Part shown: positions 50,674 through 60,364 of the stretch, in pieces
Layout of the letters: every line of letters starts with the position of its first letter
How positions within the stretch are numbered: position 1 is the first letter of the stretch
Origin: Bacillota bacterium
GTDB taxonomy: Bacteria > Bacillota > Clostridia > Christensenellales > CAG-138
DNA length: 64,000 bases
Assembly: GCA_023400985.1 (NCBI GenBank)
Contig: JAEXEN010000036.1
Coordinates: 17,341 to 81,340 of the forward strand
Direction of reading: 5' to 3'
Notes under the pieces: model-generated
What the model was told of the DNA's origin: nothing
Databases searched by the model: none
What the model saw: the letters and a program-made list of their open reading frames with translations, nothing else
Translations under genes and position numbers: made by a program

Positions 50674-51450
50674 CTAAATGCAGGTAAAGGCTCCGTCAAC
50701 AACGAAATCCGAACCGGTTGTGAAGGAACTGGCGTCTCCCGCGAGATACACCGCTACGGCCTGAAGCTCTTCGGGACGGCCAAGTCTGTGCAGCGGCGCT
50801 ACTTGGTTCCACTTTTCGATCAGAGGCTTCAGCGTGGGCGAAGCCAGCGTCAGTTCGGTTCCGATATAGCCCGGGCTGATGCAGTTCACACGCACGCCAT
50901 GTTCGGCCCACTCGACCGCAAGCGACTTTGTAAGCTGGATAACACCCGCTTTGGAGGCATTATACGAGCATTGCGGCTGCGGTACATTTACGATATGACC
51001 GGACATGGAGGCCGTATTTACGATACTTCCGCCACCGCCCTGGAGGATCATCTGCTTTCCGGCCGCCTGGGCGGTCAGGAATACGCCCGTGAGGTTGATG
51101 CTGATCACGCGGTTCCACTGCTCCGGCGTCATTTCGGATGCCGGGATGTTCATGCAGATGCCGGCATTGCAAAAAGCAATATCCAGCTTCCCGAAAGTTT
51201 CTACAACCTTTGCGACCATAAAGTTGACTTGCGCCTGATCCGTAACGTCCGCCTGCACGGCAATACATTCGGCGCCGGTATCGCGGATCGCGGCGGCAGT
51301 TTTTTCCGCCTCAGCGATATCCACATCCACCACCGCCACCTTTGCTCCCGCTTCCGAAAGCGCTATAGCTATGTTCTTGCCGATGCCCCGGGCCCCCCCC
51401 GTCACAAAAGCGATCTTTCCCTTTAAGCTCATCTTTTCAAGGATTCCCAT
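50674..51450 (-). CDS. SDR family oxidoreductase (polyol dehydrogenase-like)
   Basis: 258 residues of a classical short-chain dehydrogenase: TGGARGIGKN cofactor loop, Asp at the end of strand 2 (VAVVDVD) suggesting NAD(H), CNAGI, Ser in NTASMSGH, and catalytic YNASK. Closest in feel to arabinitol/sorbitol/sorbose reductases. In the operon it probably interconverts a polyol and a ketose upstream of the FGGY kinase. Confidence 0.9.
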   Translation of the reverse strand: MGILEKMSLKGKIAFVTGGARGIGKNIAIALSEAGAKVAVVDVDIAEAEKTAAAIRDTGAECIAVQADVTDQAQVNFMVAKVVETFGKLDIAFCNAGICMNIPASEMTPEQWNRVISINLTGVFLTAQAAGKQMILQGGGGSIVNTASMSGHIVNVPQPQCSYNASKAGVIQLTKSLAVEWAEHGVRVNCISPGYIGTELTLASPTLKPLIEKWNQVAPLHRLGRPEELQAVAVYLAGDASSFTTGSDFVVDGAFTCI

Positions 51451-51530
51451 TATCGTTTCCTTTCGTCTCCATACCCCAGTATTTGCATTGGTAAAAAACT
51501 CGGCCGTATGCTTCGGTTTCGACGTTGCCG

Positions 51531-52358
51531 TCAGGTTACAAAGCCTTCGTCCGGATCAATCCAGTCAATGACCTTTTTGATGTACGGATCCCAGAAGTCA
51601 AAATCGTGCACGCCCGGTCCCTCCGCAAAGGTATAGTCGAAGTCCAGCGTACGTGCAAAGTCGCGGAACGCGATGTTCGGTCCGTAAACCGGATCTTCCG
51701 TACCGCAGCACTGATATAGCCGCGGCACCTGAACTTCTGCCTTGAGCGCATTTGTTAAAAGCGTGGGGATATCGTCCGTTTCCGGCGTATAGTTGGCAAA
51801 CCCTGAGCCGAAGGCTTCTTCCATAAACCCTTTGACCGGCATGTTCACAGAGCTGATCAATTCCTCGGAAAATGTTTCCCGCAGACTGGTCAGCGGGGCT
51901 GAAAGGCTTGCCATAGCCGAATACTGCGATGGACGCCGCAGCGCCAGCATCACCGCGCCGTACCCGCCCATGGAGAGGCCCGCGATATAGTTGTACTTGC
52001 GTTTTGCGGATATCGGGAAGACGCTCCGGACGAACGCCGGAAGCTCATCAAGAACAAAACCCGCGTAATGTGCCCCGCTTGGGAGATCCTGATAAAAGCT
52101 GTTCCCACCCGAAGGCATTACAACCGCAAGATGCCGAGCCTGCGCATATCGTTCGATCGCGCTGCCGCGCAGCCAATCGGTGCAGTCGGCAGAAAACCCA
52201 TGCAGCAGATAGAGTACGGGATATTTCTCACCGTCACGCGGAAGCCTTGCTTTGTCGTTTCCCGGCTCCATACCGGCGTTCGGCGTTGGCAGTATGATGT
52301 TTACCGTGACGCTGGAAAACAGCTCTTTTGAAAACATATGACATTCAAATAACGCCAT
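51531..52358 (-). CDS. Esterase, S-formylglutathione hydrolase/EstA type
   Basis: 275 residues of an alpha/beta hydrolase of the esterase D/tributyrin esterase group: YLLHGFSADCTDW oxyanion loop, GLSMGGYGA with the nucleophile Ser, and a C-terminal His in GPGVHDFDFWD. No signal peptide, so it acts inside the cell. Members remove short acyl groups, acetyl or similar, from sugars and alcohols. Being inside the sugar operon suggests that the imported substrate carries an ester. Confidence 0.88.
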   Translation of the reverse strand: MALFECHMFSKELFSSVTVNIILPTPNAGMEPGNDKARLPRDGEKYPVLYLLHGFSADCTDWLRGSAIERYAQARHLAVVMPSGGNSFYQDLPSGAHYAGFVLDELPAFVRSVFPISAKRKYNYIAGLSMGGYGAVMLALRRPSQYSAMASLSAPLTSLRETFSEELISSVNMPVKGFMEEAFGSGFANYTPETDDIPTLLTNALKAEVQVPRLYQCCGTEDPVYGPNIAFRDFARTLDFDYTFAEGPGVHDFDFWDPYIKKVIDWIDPDEGFVT

Positions 52359-52386
52359 CGGCTTAGTCTCCTTTCGAATGCAATTG

Positions 52387-53412
52387 TCACTTCCATGGGT
52401 CTACCACGAATTTTCCCTTGCTGCGCAGCGTACTGCTCGAAAGAACTTCCGGGAGCCGTTCCAGCGGAATGACTTCGGTGAGCATGGAGCTTACGTCAAC
52501 CTTCTCCCTGCTGATCAGATCGATCGCGCGGCCGATCGTATAGGGATTGATGTAGGAGGCCTTCAAAACCACTTCCTTACGGAAGATCTCATATGGAAGA
52601 ATATGCACTTCTTCTTCGGGTTTCGTAAGGCCGAACATCATCACCGTGGAATACTTTCCCGCGATCCCGATTGCCTGTTCGATCGTGGCCGGTTTCCCGA
52701 CACACTCAATCACAACGCCGACACGGCGAACGCCGTTCTTTGCAAGCGTCTCTAAAATATCTTCCGAAGCGGGATCCATACAAAGATCCGCACCAAGCCG
52801 CTTTCCTTCCGCGCGCTTGGATTCTACCGGTTCCACCAGAGCGGTAAATGCCGCGCCGGAGATCTTTGTCAGCTGTATCATCAATAAGCCGATCATTCCG
52901 CCACCGATCACGACGACGTTTTCGCCCGGTTTTATCCCGCACATATCGATACCATGGAGGCAGCAGGATAGCGGTTCCGACATGGCTCCGGCACTGAAGG
53001 GTATATGCGGCGCCAAGTGGTAGACCGCCCGCTGCGGCACTACACAGTATTGGGAAAAGCCGCCGTCAACCGTTGTGCCGATCCCCGTCATATGCTCACA
53101 GAAATGACCGATGCCGCCGCGGCAGTATCCACAATGACCGCACAGTACATTGGGATCCACACAAACGTGATCCCCCTGTGCGTACCCTGTCACTCCGCTG
53201 CCGGTCTTTTCAACAGTACCGGCGAGTTCATGTCCCAGTACGATCGGCAGCGGATTATCCGCCGCACCCTTGTCACCTTCAAAAATATGTACGTCCGTCC
53301 CACAGATACCGCAGGCGAATACACGGATTAGGATCTCGTCCGATCCGGGCATCGGAATCGGGCGCTCCTCAATCCTCATATCCCTCGATGCATACAAAAC
53401 TGCACTTTTCAT
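52387..53412 (-). CDS. Zinc-dependent alcohol dehydrogenase (sorbitol/arabitol/threonine dehydrogenase type)
   Basis: 341 residues of the medium-chain dehydrogenase family. Catalytic zinc: Cys in CGICGTD and GHELAG; structural zinc: four Cys in CGHCGYCRGGIGHFC; cofactor loop VVIGGGMIGLL. It would oxidise a polyol or secondary alcohol with NAD(P)+. Together with the SDR it gives the operon two redox steps. Confidence 0.92.
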   Translation of the reverse strand: MKSAVLYASRDMRIEERPIPMPGSDEILIRVFACGICGTDVHIFEGDKGAADNPLPIVLGHELAGTVEKTGSGVTGYAQGDHVCVDPNVLCGHCGYCRGGIGHFCEHMTGIGTTVDGGFSQYCVVPQRAVYHLAPHIPFSAGAMSEPLSCCLHGIDMCGIKPGENVVVIGGGMIGLLMIQLTKISGAAFTALVEPVESKRAEGKRLGADLCMDPASEDILETLAKNGVRRVGVVIECVGKPATIEQAIGIAGKYSTVMMFGLTKPEEEVHILPYEIFRKEVVLKASYINPYTIGRAIDLISREKVDVSSMLTEVIPLERLPEVLSSSTLRSKGKFVVDPWK

Positions 53413-53450
53413 GTTGTTCTCTCTTTCATGCTCCGGAACTGAATCCCGTA

Positions 53451-54431
53451 TCAGATGGTCTTTACGAAATTAATAATGGCATGGAATGCTTCGAAAGTCT
53501 GCTGATACGGCCGGTTGATGAAGGCGTGGATCGCCCCTTCATACAGATGATATTCCACCTGCACGCCTTCATCTTCAAGCCGTGCCGCGTACATCAGTGC
53601 CTGATCCAATATCGGATCGCATTCCGCCGAAATGAAGCAGGCTTTGGGAAGGCCTTTCAGGCTGTCATCCAGCATAGGTGATACATAGGGCTCCGATAAC
53701 TGCGCCGGATCCGTACAGTACGGCATTGGCTGATCGGATCCACCGCCCAAATCCAAAAAGTAACCCTTGGCGTAGCGCTCCGCGCTTTTGGTTTTCAGAC
53801 TCGCCATATTAAGAATTGTTGCGGGATAGATCAAAATCTGCCCGTGGATGGCAGGCCCCTTTCTGTCACGCGTGACAAGGCACATGACCGCGGACAAATT
53901 GCCGCCGGCGCTGTCACCGCAGACGACGAGCCGCGACTTGTCGCCTTTGAAGCTTTCCGTATTTTCCGCCGTCCAGCACAGCGCGGCGTAAGCATCTTCC
54001 ATACCGGCCGGATACGGGTTTTCCGGTGCCAGACGATAATCCACCGATACGACAACCATGCCGCCGAACTTTGCAAAATATCGCGGAATATGATCGTATA
54101 CTTCGACGCTGTTCATGCACCAGCCGCCGCCGTGATAGAACACCATAATCGGGAACGGACCTTCTCCTTCGGGGTGGTAGATGCGTACATGGATGGGGTA
54201 GCCGTCCCGTATCACGGTTTTATCCGTGATCTTAATGCGCATCATCGGCTCGTAGCAGCAAAGGGGCTTGTACAGAGTTGTAAATGCCGCAATTGTCTCT
54301 AAATTCTCCCGATGGCGCCATACGCCTGGATTATTAAAATCCATCGCCTGGGGTTCGCCGATGGCGATCCAAGGTGCAACCTCCCCGTAAAAAGGTTCCA
54401 GATACTTCCTGTAATTCGTGTAATCCTTCAT
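53451..54431 (-). CDS. Alpha/beta hydrolase, hormone-sensitive-lipase family
   Basis: 326 residues with HSL motifs: HGGGW (oxyanion hole), GDSAGGN with the nucleophile Ser, an Asp in AECDPILDQA and His in EGAIHAF. Cytoplasmic. It is unrelated in subfamily to the EstA-type esterase four genes away, so the operon carries two independent deacylases. GAGG precedes the ATG; the permease gene ends 54 bases upstream. Confidence 0.9.
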   Translation of the reverse strand: MKDYTNYRKYLEPFYGEVAPWIAIGEPQAMDFNNPGVWRHRENLETIAAFTTLYKPLCCYEPMMRIKITDKTVIRDGYPIHVRIYHPEGEGPFPIMVFYHGGGWCMNSVEVYDHIPRYFAKFGGMVVVSVDYRLAPENPYPAGMEDAYAALCWTAENTESFKGDKSRLVVCGDSAGGNLSAVMCLVTRDRKGPAIHGQILIYPATILNMASLKTKSAERYAKGYFLDLGGGSDQPMPYCTDPAQLSEPYVSPMLDDSLKGLPKACFISAECDPILDQALMYAARLEDEGVQVEYHLYEGAIHAFINRPYQQTFEAFHAIINFVKTI

Positions 54432-54485
54432 ACCTTAATCCTCGCTTTCCTGCAAGATTGCTTGCTGAATGGTACGGATGATTCG

Positions 54486-55466
54486 CTATTTTACCGCGGG
54501 CTGGTTTTTGATCACGTTACGCCGGCTCAGCTGAAATACGTCGAAACCGATCGCAATGATCATGATCAGGCCCTTCACAATGTACTGGTAGTAAATATTG
54601 ATGCCGGCAAGCTGCATGCCGTTTGACAGAATGGAAATGCAAAGGATACCGGCCAGCACGCCCGAAAGCTTTCCCTCGCCGCCGCGGATCGAAACGCCTC
54701 CCAGAAAGACGCCGGTAATTACGCTGAACTCGGTGCCGGGGCCTACAATGGACTGCGCGGCGCCGAGGCGGGAGATGAGCATGATCGAGGCAAGACCCAC
54801 GAAGAAGCCTGTGATCGTAGCGATGGCATAGCGCATACCCTTTACGCTTATACCGGCAAGATGCGCCGCTTCTTCATTTCCGCCAAGCGCATAAACGTAG
54901 CGCCCGAAGTATGTATGATTCAGAACAAAGCTCATGACCACGAAGCAGATTGCCGTAATAATGATTGCTAACGGTATCCCAAGAATTCGTCCCTGCCCGA
55001 TGAACTTAAACACCAGAGGGAAATTCGAGATCGATTTCGAATGGCTGACCAGGTACGAAACGCCCTGAAAAATGGTCATCGTAGCGATGGATACGACCAA
55101 AATCTGCAGTTTAAGCTTAATCGCGAGGAACGTATTCAACAGCGCAATCGCAATGCTCAGGGTCAGCGTCAGCACAATTGAGATCCAGACCGGAAAGTTC
55201 CAGATGGAAAGCATCGTTGCGCAGATCACGCCGCAGGTCGACATGACGTATCCCACGGAAAGATCCATGGCGCCCGACATCATCAGGAAGGTGATGCCGA
55301 TACCGGCGACGATAATGTATGCATTTTGCGAAAGAATATTTAATATGTTGGCGATGCTGAAAAAGTTATCGGAGGTTATGCCGAAAATAATGCAGATGAC
55401 CGCCAGAAGCACCCAGGCCATGTTTCTCTGTAGAAAATCACCTATGGACCAACGTTTATTGCTCAT
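54486..55466 (-). CDS. Ribose-type ABC transporter permease
   Basis: 326 residues with about ten TM helices. The RbsC signature is clear: GAMDLSVGYVMS near residue 65 and the EAA-like GGNEEAAHLAGISV. It forms the homodimeric channel of a CUT2 sugar importer with the ATPase and binding protein encoded before it. GGAGG stands upstream of the ATG. Confidence 0.94.
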   Translation of the reverse strand: MSNKRWSIGDFLQRNMAWVLLAVICIIFGITSDNFFSIANILNILSQNAYIIVAGIGITFLMMSGAMDLSVGYVMSTCGVICATMLSIWNFPVWISIVLTLTLSIAIALLNTFLAIKLKLQILVVSIATMTIFQGVSYLVSHSKSISNFPLVFKFIGQGRILGIPLAIIITAICFVVMSFVLNHTYFGRYVYALGGNEEAAHLAGISVKGMRYAIATITGFFVGLASIMLISRLGAAQSIVGPGTEFSVITGVFLGGVSIRGGEGKLSGVLAGILCISILSNGMQLAGINIYYQYIVKGLIMIIAIGFDVFQLSRRNVIKNQPAVK

Positions 55467-55484
55467 GTTTCAGTATCCTCCAAG

Positions 55485-56969
55485 CTAACAATTTATCGCT
55501 GAGGCCAGCTCCAGCACACGGCTTTGGCTAAACTCGCCGTGCGAAAGCTCCCCGGTTTTTCTTCCCTCGTGCAGTACCAAAATGCGGTCGCTCATTCCCA
55601 GCAATTCTTCCATATCCGAAGTGATCATAATGATGGAGATGCCTTCTTCGCACAGCTCAGCCATCAGGTTGTAGATTTCCTGTTTGGCGCCGACGTCAAT
55701 GCCGCGGGTCGGCTCGTCAAAGATAATGATCCTTGTTCTGGCAGCCAGGACTTTTGCCAATACGACCTTCTGCTGATTGCCACCGGAAAGATTCTTCACC
55801 AGCTGTTTTGAACTTGGAGCAACGATTTTGATTTTATTAAAATAGGTTTTGCTGAGTTCGTCCACGTCGGCCTGCCGCACGACGCCGTGCTTTGCCATCT
55901 GCCGGACGCTCATAATAGAGATGTTCCAATCTATCGCATATTCCAAAAAAGCGCCTTCGCGTTTGCGATCTTCCGGTATCAGGCCGATTCCAAGGGTAAT
56001 TGCCTGATAGGGGGAACGGATATCCACTTTCCGCCCGTCCAGCCATATCTCCCCATTATCCTTTTTGGCTGCGCCGAACAGCACTTTTGCAAGTTCGCTG
56101 CGTCCTGCGCCCATAAGCCCCCCGAGCCCCAGGATTTCCCCCCGATGCAGCTTCATATCAATGTCATAGACGCCGTTTCCGCATAGACCGCGCGTTTCTA
56201 AAACAATTTCATCGGAATGGAGCTCTCGTGCCGGATAGGTCTCGTCAAGCTGACGTCCAACCATCAAATTCACCAGTTCGTGACGATTGGTCTCCGCCGT
56301 ATTCCGCGTGGCAATATAGCGTCCGTCCCTAAGTACGGAAATCCGATCCGATATTTCAAACACTTCATCAATACGATGAGAAATATATAGGATCGTAATG
56401 CCGGATTCTTTCAGGCGGCGGATGATCTTAAACAGGTAATCCACTTCCGCCATCGCCAGTGTTGCGGTAGGCTCGTCCATAATGATGACCTTGGCGTTTT
56501 TGGAAATCGCCTTAGCAATCTCCACGATCTGCATCTGGGCTGTGGACAGCCTTGAAACCATCGTGTGCGTATCGATTTCAATGTCGAACTGCGCGAAGAC
56601 TTCCGCTGCTCTGCAGTGCATCTCCGCAAAATCCACCTTGATCTTCCCGCCGATCTTTTTACCGAGGAAAATATTCTCGGCAATCGAAAGGGACGGTACC
56701 AGATTGAATTCCTGATAAATTACGGAGATGCCCGCCTTTATGGACTCTGCGGGCGTAAGCGCGTCATATTGTCTGCCATCCACCTCAAAACTTCCTTGAT
56801 CGACAGAAATAGCGCCCGAGACCGCTTTGATCAAGGTGGATTTCCCCGCACCGTTTTCTCCCATTAAAGCATGGACTTCTCCTGTTTCAAATGAAAGCGA
56901 CACATCATCCAGTGCCAGCACGCCCGGATACCGTTTTGTAACGTTTTGCAACTTTAGGATCGTAGCCAA
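55485..56969 (-). CDS. Ribose-type ABC transporter ATP-binding protein (two ATPase domains)
   Basis: 494 residues from a TTG at 56969 that follows GGAGGTGCGCAG, a textbook site; the longer frame from 57023 has none. Two ATPase halves: first Walker A GENGAGKSTLIKAV, signature LSTAQMQIVEIAKAI, Walker B VIIMDEPTATL; the second has a degenerate loop GLMGAGRSELAKVLFG, signature LSGGNQQKVVLAKVLA and IIIFDEPTRGIDVGAK. This is the RbsA/MglA plan of CUT2 importers. Confidence 0.95.
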   Translation of the reverse strand: MATILKLQNVTKRYPGVLALDDVSLSFETGEVHALMGENGAGKSTLIKAVSGAISVDQGSFEVDGRQYDALTPAESIKAGISVIYQEFNLVPSLSIAENIFLGKKIGGKIKVDFAEMHCRAAEVFAQFDIEIDTHTMVSRLSTAQMQIVEIAKAISKNAKVIIMDEPTATLAMAEVDYLFKIIRRLKESGITILYISHRIDEVFEISDRISVLRDGRYIATRNTAETNRHELVNLMVGRQLDETYPARELHSDEIVLETRGLCGNGVYDIDMKLHRGEILGLGGLMGAGRSELAKVLFGAAKKDNGEIWLDGRKVDIRSPYQAITLGIGLIPEDRKREGAFLEYAIDWNISIMSVRQMAKHGVVRQADVDELSKTYFNKIKIVAPSSKQLVKNLSGGNQQKVVLAKVLAARTRIIIFDEPTRGIDVGAKQEIYNLMAELCEEGISIIMITSDMEELLGMSDRILVLHEGRKTGELSHGEFSQSRVLELASAINC

Positions 56970-57070
56970 CTGCGCACCTCCAAAAAGTTCCTGAAAAGGA
57001 GCGCCGTACCGTTTCATCCGCATGGCCGGGTCGGAGCGGCACTCCCTCGTCGATTCTTGACTTTCAGCCT

Positions 57071-58150
57071 TTACTTAAGCAATTCGTCAACATTCGCCGC
57101 AGTCACAGGAAGGACTTCCACTGACCACTGCTTCTTTTCGTTCAGTTTGCCGCCGTCATCCAGCCCCATCGCCGCATCCAGAACTTCGGACACGATGTTC
57201 AGACCGGGAACTGCGGTACCGCGGATCGTGGACGTATTGTTCACGGAGCCCTTGATACGGTTCAGGCACTCATCCGTACGATCGACCGTGAATTGACCGA
57301 TCTTCGAATAATCCAAATTATTTTGCATAAACACCTCGTCCACCATGATCGCAAACGTATCGGTGAAGCTTAAGACGCATGCGATATCCGGATGCTGCTG
57401 GACCAGGATGCTGGCGTACTGCGGGATCATCGTGGTATAGTTGTCGGCGCCGGGGTTATAGGATTCCACAACAACTGCCTTATCCGTATAAGAAGCGATG
57501 TCCATCATGACGTCGCAGCGCTGCCCAAAGTAATCGGTAAGCCAGAATCCGAAAACGGCGACCTTAACCGTACCGGGCTTGGCATCGGGGAATGTTGTGT
57601 CAATCCACTCTGCGGCCAGTTTGCACGCCACATCTCCCATGTCGAAACCGGAAGCGCTCATCAGAACATCATAGGCTTCGGGGTCCATCGTGTCGTCCGC
57701 ATCGTTAACGACAACACGGATACCCTTGCTGCGGGCCTGCTTCAAAACATCTACGACTGCGGCTTGGTCCGCCGGGTAAATAATGATAGCATCCACGCCC
57801 ATTGTGATAAAGTTTTCAACCTGCTGTGTCTGAAGGGAAACATCACCCTCGCAGGACAGCACGTCCAGCTTGATGCCGCGCTCTGCACACTGCGCGACCA
57901 TTTGGTCATAAACCATCATCTGATACTCGGAGCCAAGGCCGGGAGCCGCGTAGCCAAGGTAAAACTGATCTTCCCCTGCGGTGGGGGAGGCCGCAGGCGT
58001 TTCGCCTCCCGTAGCTGCATCTACCGCTGCGCTGGCATCTGCCGCAGGGCTTGCCGCAGGCGTCGCACCGTTGTCTCCGCCATCCATGGTGCAGGCTGTA
58101 AGAGATGCCACCATCAGGACCGTCAACAGTACACACAATAACTTCTTCAT
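57071..58150 (-). CDS. Sugar ABC transporter substrate-binding lipoprotein
   Basis: 359 residues. A lipoprotein signal ends at SLTAC (Cys20), followed by an Ala/Pro/Thr-rich linker and a type I periplasmic-binding fold (FYLGYAAPGLGSEYQMMVYDQM, VDAIIIYPADQAAVVDVLKQA, VVVNDADD, DEVFMQNNLDYSKIGQFTVD). It captures the sugar or polyol outside the cell for the RbsA/RbsC pair. First structural gene of the operon; GGAGG precedes the ATG. Confidence 0.93.
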   Translation of the reverse strand: MKKLLCVLLTVLMVASLTACTMDGGDNGATPAASPAADASAAVDAATGGETPAASPTAGEDQFYLGYAAPGLGSEYQMMVYDQMVAQCAERGIKLDVLSCEGDVSLQTQQVENFITMGVDAIIIYPADQAAVVDVLKQARSKGIRVVVNDADDTMDPEAYDVLMSASGFDMGDVACKLAAEWIDTTFPDAKPGTVKVAVFGFWLTDYFGQRCDVMMDIASYTDKAVVVESYNPGADNYTTMIPQYASILVQQHPDIACVLSFTDTFAIMVDEVFMQNNLDYSKIGQFTVDRTDECLNRIKGSVNNTSTIRGTAVPGLNIVSEVLDAAMGLDDGGKLNEKKQWSVEVLPVTAANVDELLK

Positions 58151-58377
58151 TCTTTACCTCCATTGATTTTGATGTATTTTTGCGCATTGCAAGGCTACAA
58201 CAGCCAAAATTGGTAAATGGATCCGGTTTCCGTGAGTCGTTGAGAAGACCGTTCTGAACGGGTGCGTTGGTTATGTTATTGCTTGCCTGAAGGATCGGTG
58301 CTGCGATCTTCTTTTCTGATTGATAATAAATTGTTAAACTTCTTTTTAAAAATTATTTTAAATAAGCGATTGCAATA

Positions 58378-58405
58378 ATAATAGCATATTCATATATTTT
58401 GTCAA
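58378..58405 (-). promoter_or_regulatory. Sigma-A promoter of the sugar/polyol operon
   Basis: On the minus strand TTGACA (58405-58400), a 16-base spacer and TATTAT (58383-58378), about 220 bases before the binding-protein gene. Confidence 0.75.
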
Positions 58406-58492
58406 TATAAATTTTATTGCCAATGTGGCGTTAAGCAGGCATTTTTCGGTTTTACAGGTTTTTTGCTCAAATGATGCTTATAACAAACAAAT

Positions 58493-58527
58493 AAAAAAGC
58501 GCTTCTTATCTTTTCGATAAGAAGCGC
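58493..58527 (-). terminator. Terminator of the ROK regulator gene
   Basis: GCGCTTCTTATC, 5-base loop and GATAAGAAGCGC, a perfect 12-bp stem, then TTTTTTATT on the minus strand. Confidence 0.92.
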
Positions 58528-58540
58528 CCGCGGATTCTCC

Positions 58541-59677
58541 TTAAACCGACTTCAAAAAACCGTCCACATATCTTAGGGCGGCACCGGCCGCAGCAGGCTC
58601 ATTTTGAAAACGACCCAGCTTAATATAATCATTTTGTGGGAATACGCCGTTACGCGCATAAGCGACCTGCTTTAGCCTCCCCACATACTTTTCCATGTAG
58701 GGGGCCAGATAGCCGCCGATAATAATATCGCAGTCCATCAGCATATACAGGCTGTTCACCAGTATCGCCAGATCCTGCAGATATGCGTTCCAGCGTGTTT
58801 CCGCCTTCGCATTATGGTCTTCCAGAAGCTGGAAGAATTCGTCGTGACCGTTGCAGATCCCGTCCGTCAAATGAATGATGCTGCAGTAGGATTCTGCGCA
58901 TCCAAGCTTTCCGCAGTAACAGGGGAGCCCGTTTGGATGTAGTGTCATATGCTCCAGCTTTCCGGCTGTTGCGCCGCTGCCGGCAAAAATATTGCGGTCA
59001 AAGATAATGGCGCCGCCCAGATTTGTGCTCAGAGATAAGTAAACGGCGTGCAGTATATCGGGGGAAACCCACCGTTCGGCAAAAGCTGACGATTCGGCAT
59101 CGTGAAACAGTTCGCAGCTATACGGAATGTACTCTGCCAGAACATCGACCGTATCCCCTGTATTGTTCAGGATAGGTCCATAAATAACCTGCCGCCTGTC
59201 CGCAGAAATAAGGCCCTGTACACTGATCCCTACGCCAAGAAGCATTTGCGGCGAAATCTGCGCTTCCTTGATGATCGATTCCGTCAGCGTACCCACTCTC
59301 TGAAAGTAAGCCGGCGTATTTTCGTACAGTCTTCGTTCATGGACGCTATGCACAATCTCTCCATGGGGATTAACCGCAACAACAGAGACGTGCGTTTTGT
59401 TCACGTCAACTCCTACGGCCATCCGCGCCATTGGATTGATGGAGAAGCCCTTGGCGCTCCTGCCGCCGGTATTGCCGAACGAACCGTTCTCAACTACCAA
59501 GCCTTCCTCGCACAAGGTTGCAAGATTATTGGTCACGGTCGGAAGACTTAGACCGAGTCTTTGGACGACGTCCTGTTTGGAAGCACGCCCCTCGCGCCAA
59601 AGCATATTGTATATGCTGTTGCGGTTCATGCTTTTCAGATCCAATCCGGAGAACTTCGTTCTGTTTGTTCGTTCCAA
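58541..59677 (-). CDS. ROK family transcriptional regulator
   Basis: About 378 residues. I place the start at a TTG at 59677, 7 bases after GAGGTG; the frame opens four codons earlier at another TTG inside that site. An N-terminal winged helix (NRNSIYNMLWREGRASKQDVVQRLGLSLPTVTNNLATL) is followed by a ROK domain with AVGVDVNKTHVSV, SLSTNLGGAII and the zinc motif CYCGKLGCAE. ROK regulators repress sugar genes until the sugar binds. It sits directly upstream of the transporter operon in its own unit. Confidence 0.92.
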   Translation of the reverse strand: MERTNRTKFSGLDLKSMNRNSIYNMLWREGRASKQDVVQRLGLSLPTVTNNLATLCEEGLVVENGSFGNTGGRSAKGFSINPMARMAVGVDVNKTHVSVVAVNPHGEIVHSVHERRLYENTPAYFQRVGTLTESIIKEAQISPQMLLGVGISVQGLISADRRQVIYGPILNNTGDTVDVLAEYIPYSCELFHDAESSAFAERWVSPDILHAVYLSLSTNLGGAIIFDRNIFAGSGATAGKLEHMTLHPNGLPCYCGKLGCAESYCSIIHLTDGICNGHDEFFQLLEDHNAKAETRWNAYLQDLAILVNSLYMLMDCDIIIGGYLAPYMEKYVGRLKQVAYARNGVFPQNDYIKLGRFQNEPAAAGAALRYVDGFLKSV

Positions 59678-59868
59678 AAGGCACCTCAATGCAATTGCTA
59701 AAAATTCTTATTCCGTTTTTTAAAACAATTTTATAATACTATAGAATGCCACAAAAAGCAAGCAGCACTCTTACCCTTTCAAATCTGCGCTGCAAATATG
59801 ATATATTCTGTTTTGGTGTATTTGTCGATATCTGTTGTTAAGCAAGAAAACAATTAAACAAGGCGAAC

Positions 59869-60364
59869 TTAAGGCTGCTTCTGATATTCCGCGATCGTGA
59901 CCCTGTCTACCTCTGTTGTGATGATAAGAATGCCGGGGTCATAGGGCGCCACCATGCCCCAGGCGGCGGTATCCTTCTGAAGGGCCTCCCGCTTGCTCAG
60001 ATCGGGCAAGGTGAAGAGGGCCTTGCCGGTTTTATCCACCGCAAGAACACCCCTGCCGCATCGAAGGATACGATATCCTTCCAGCTTGAAGGATTGGGCA
60101 TTTCCATGGTACACACTAGCGTCCCGTCGCTTTTGAGCCCTACGGTAAACTTATCTCCGGCGGCCAAAGTGATGATATCCGTCCATTCGCCTACGTTCAG
60201 GTTCCCTTCCTTCTTCGTACCGACCGCCACCATTCCGTCAGCCTTTAATCCCACCAGGTGCCAGCGCCCGCCCGCGATATCGGTGATGCCGCTCCATGCG
60301 GAAGCGTCGGCTACATAGCCGGCGCCGGCGGCAAGGAGCGTACCGTCCTTCGTAAGACCCGCCG
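59869..60364 (-). pseudogene. RCC1-repeat protein remnant, truncated and frameshifted
   Basis: Reading the minus strand from the stop of the GNAT gene gives RCC1-type repeats (AGLTKDGTLLAAGAGY, WSGITDIAGGRWHLVGLKADG, WTDIITLAAGDKFTVGLKSDGTL). Near 60060 the frame breaks at a run of four Gs: SFDAAG continues in one frame and GVLAVDKTGKALF in another, joined if one G were added. The second frame ends at 59869. There is no start codon or ribosome-binding site, so the N-terminal part is missing. Confidence 0.7.

Larger units (their letters stand above)
58151..58540. other. Intergenic region with the sugar-operon promoter
   Basis: 390 bases, very AT-rich, without a gene. It holds the terminator of the ROK gene and a strong promoter. 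A partial match to a catabolite-responsive element (TGCAATCGCTTAT on the minus strand, near 58365) lies just after the -10 box, too weak to call. Confidence 0.6.

Noticed and set aside
58365..58378. Catabolite-responsive element at the sugar operon promoter
   Set aside because: Matches the consensus at too few positions (ends and one W position fail) to be called.
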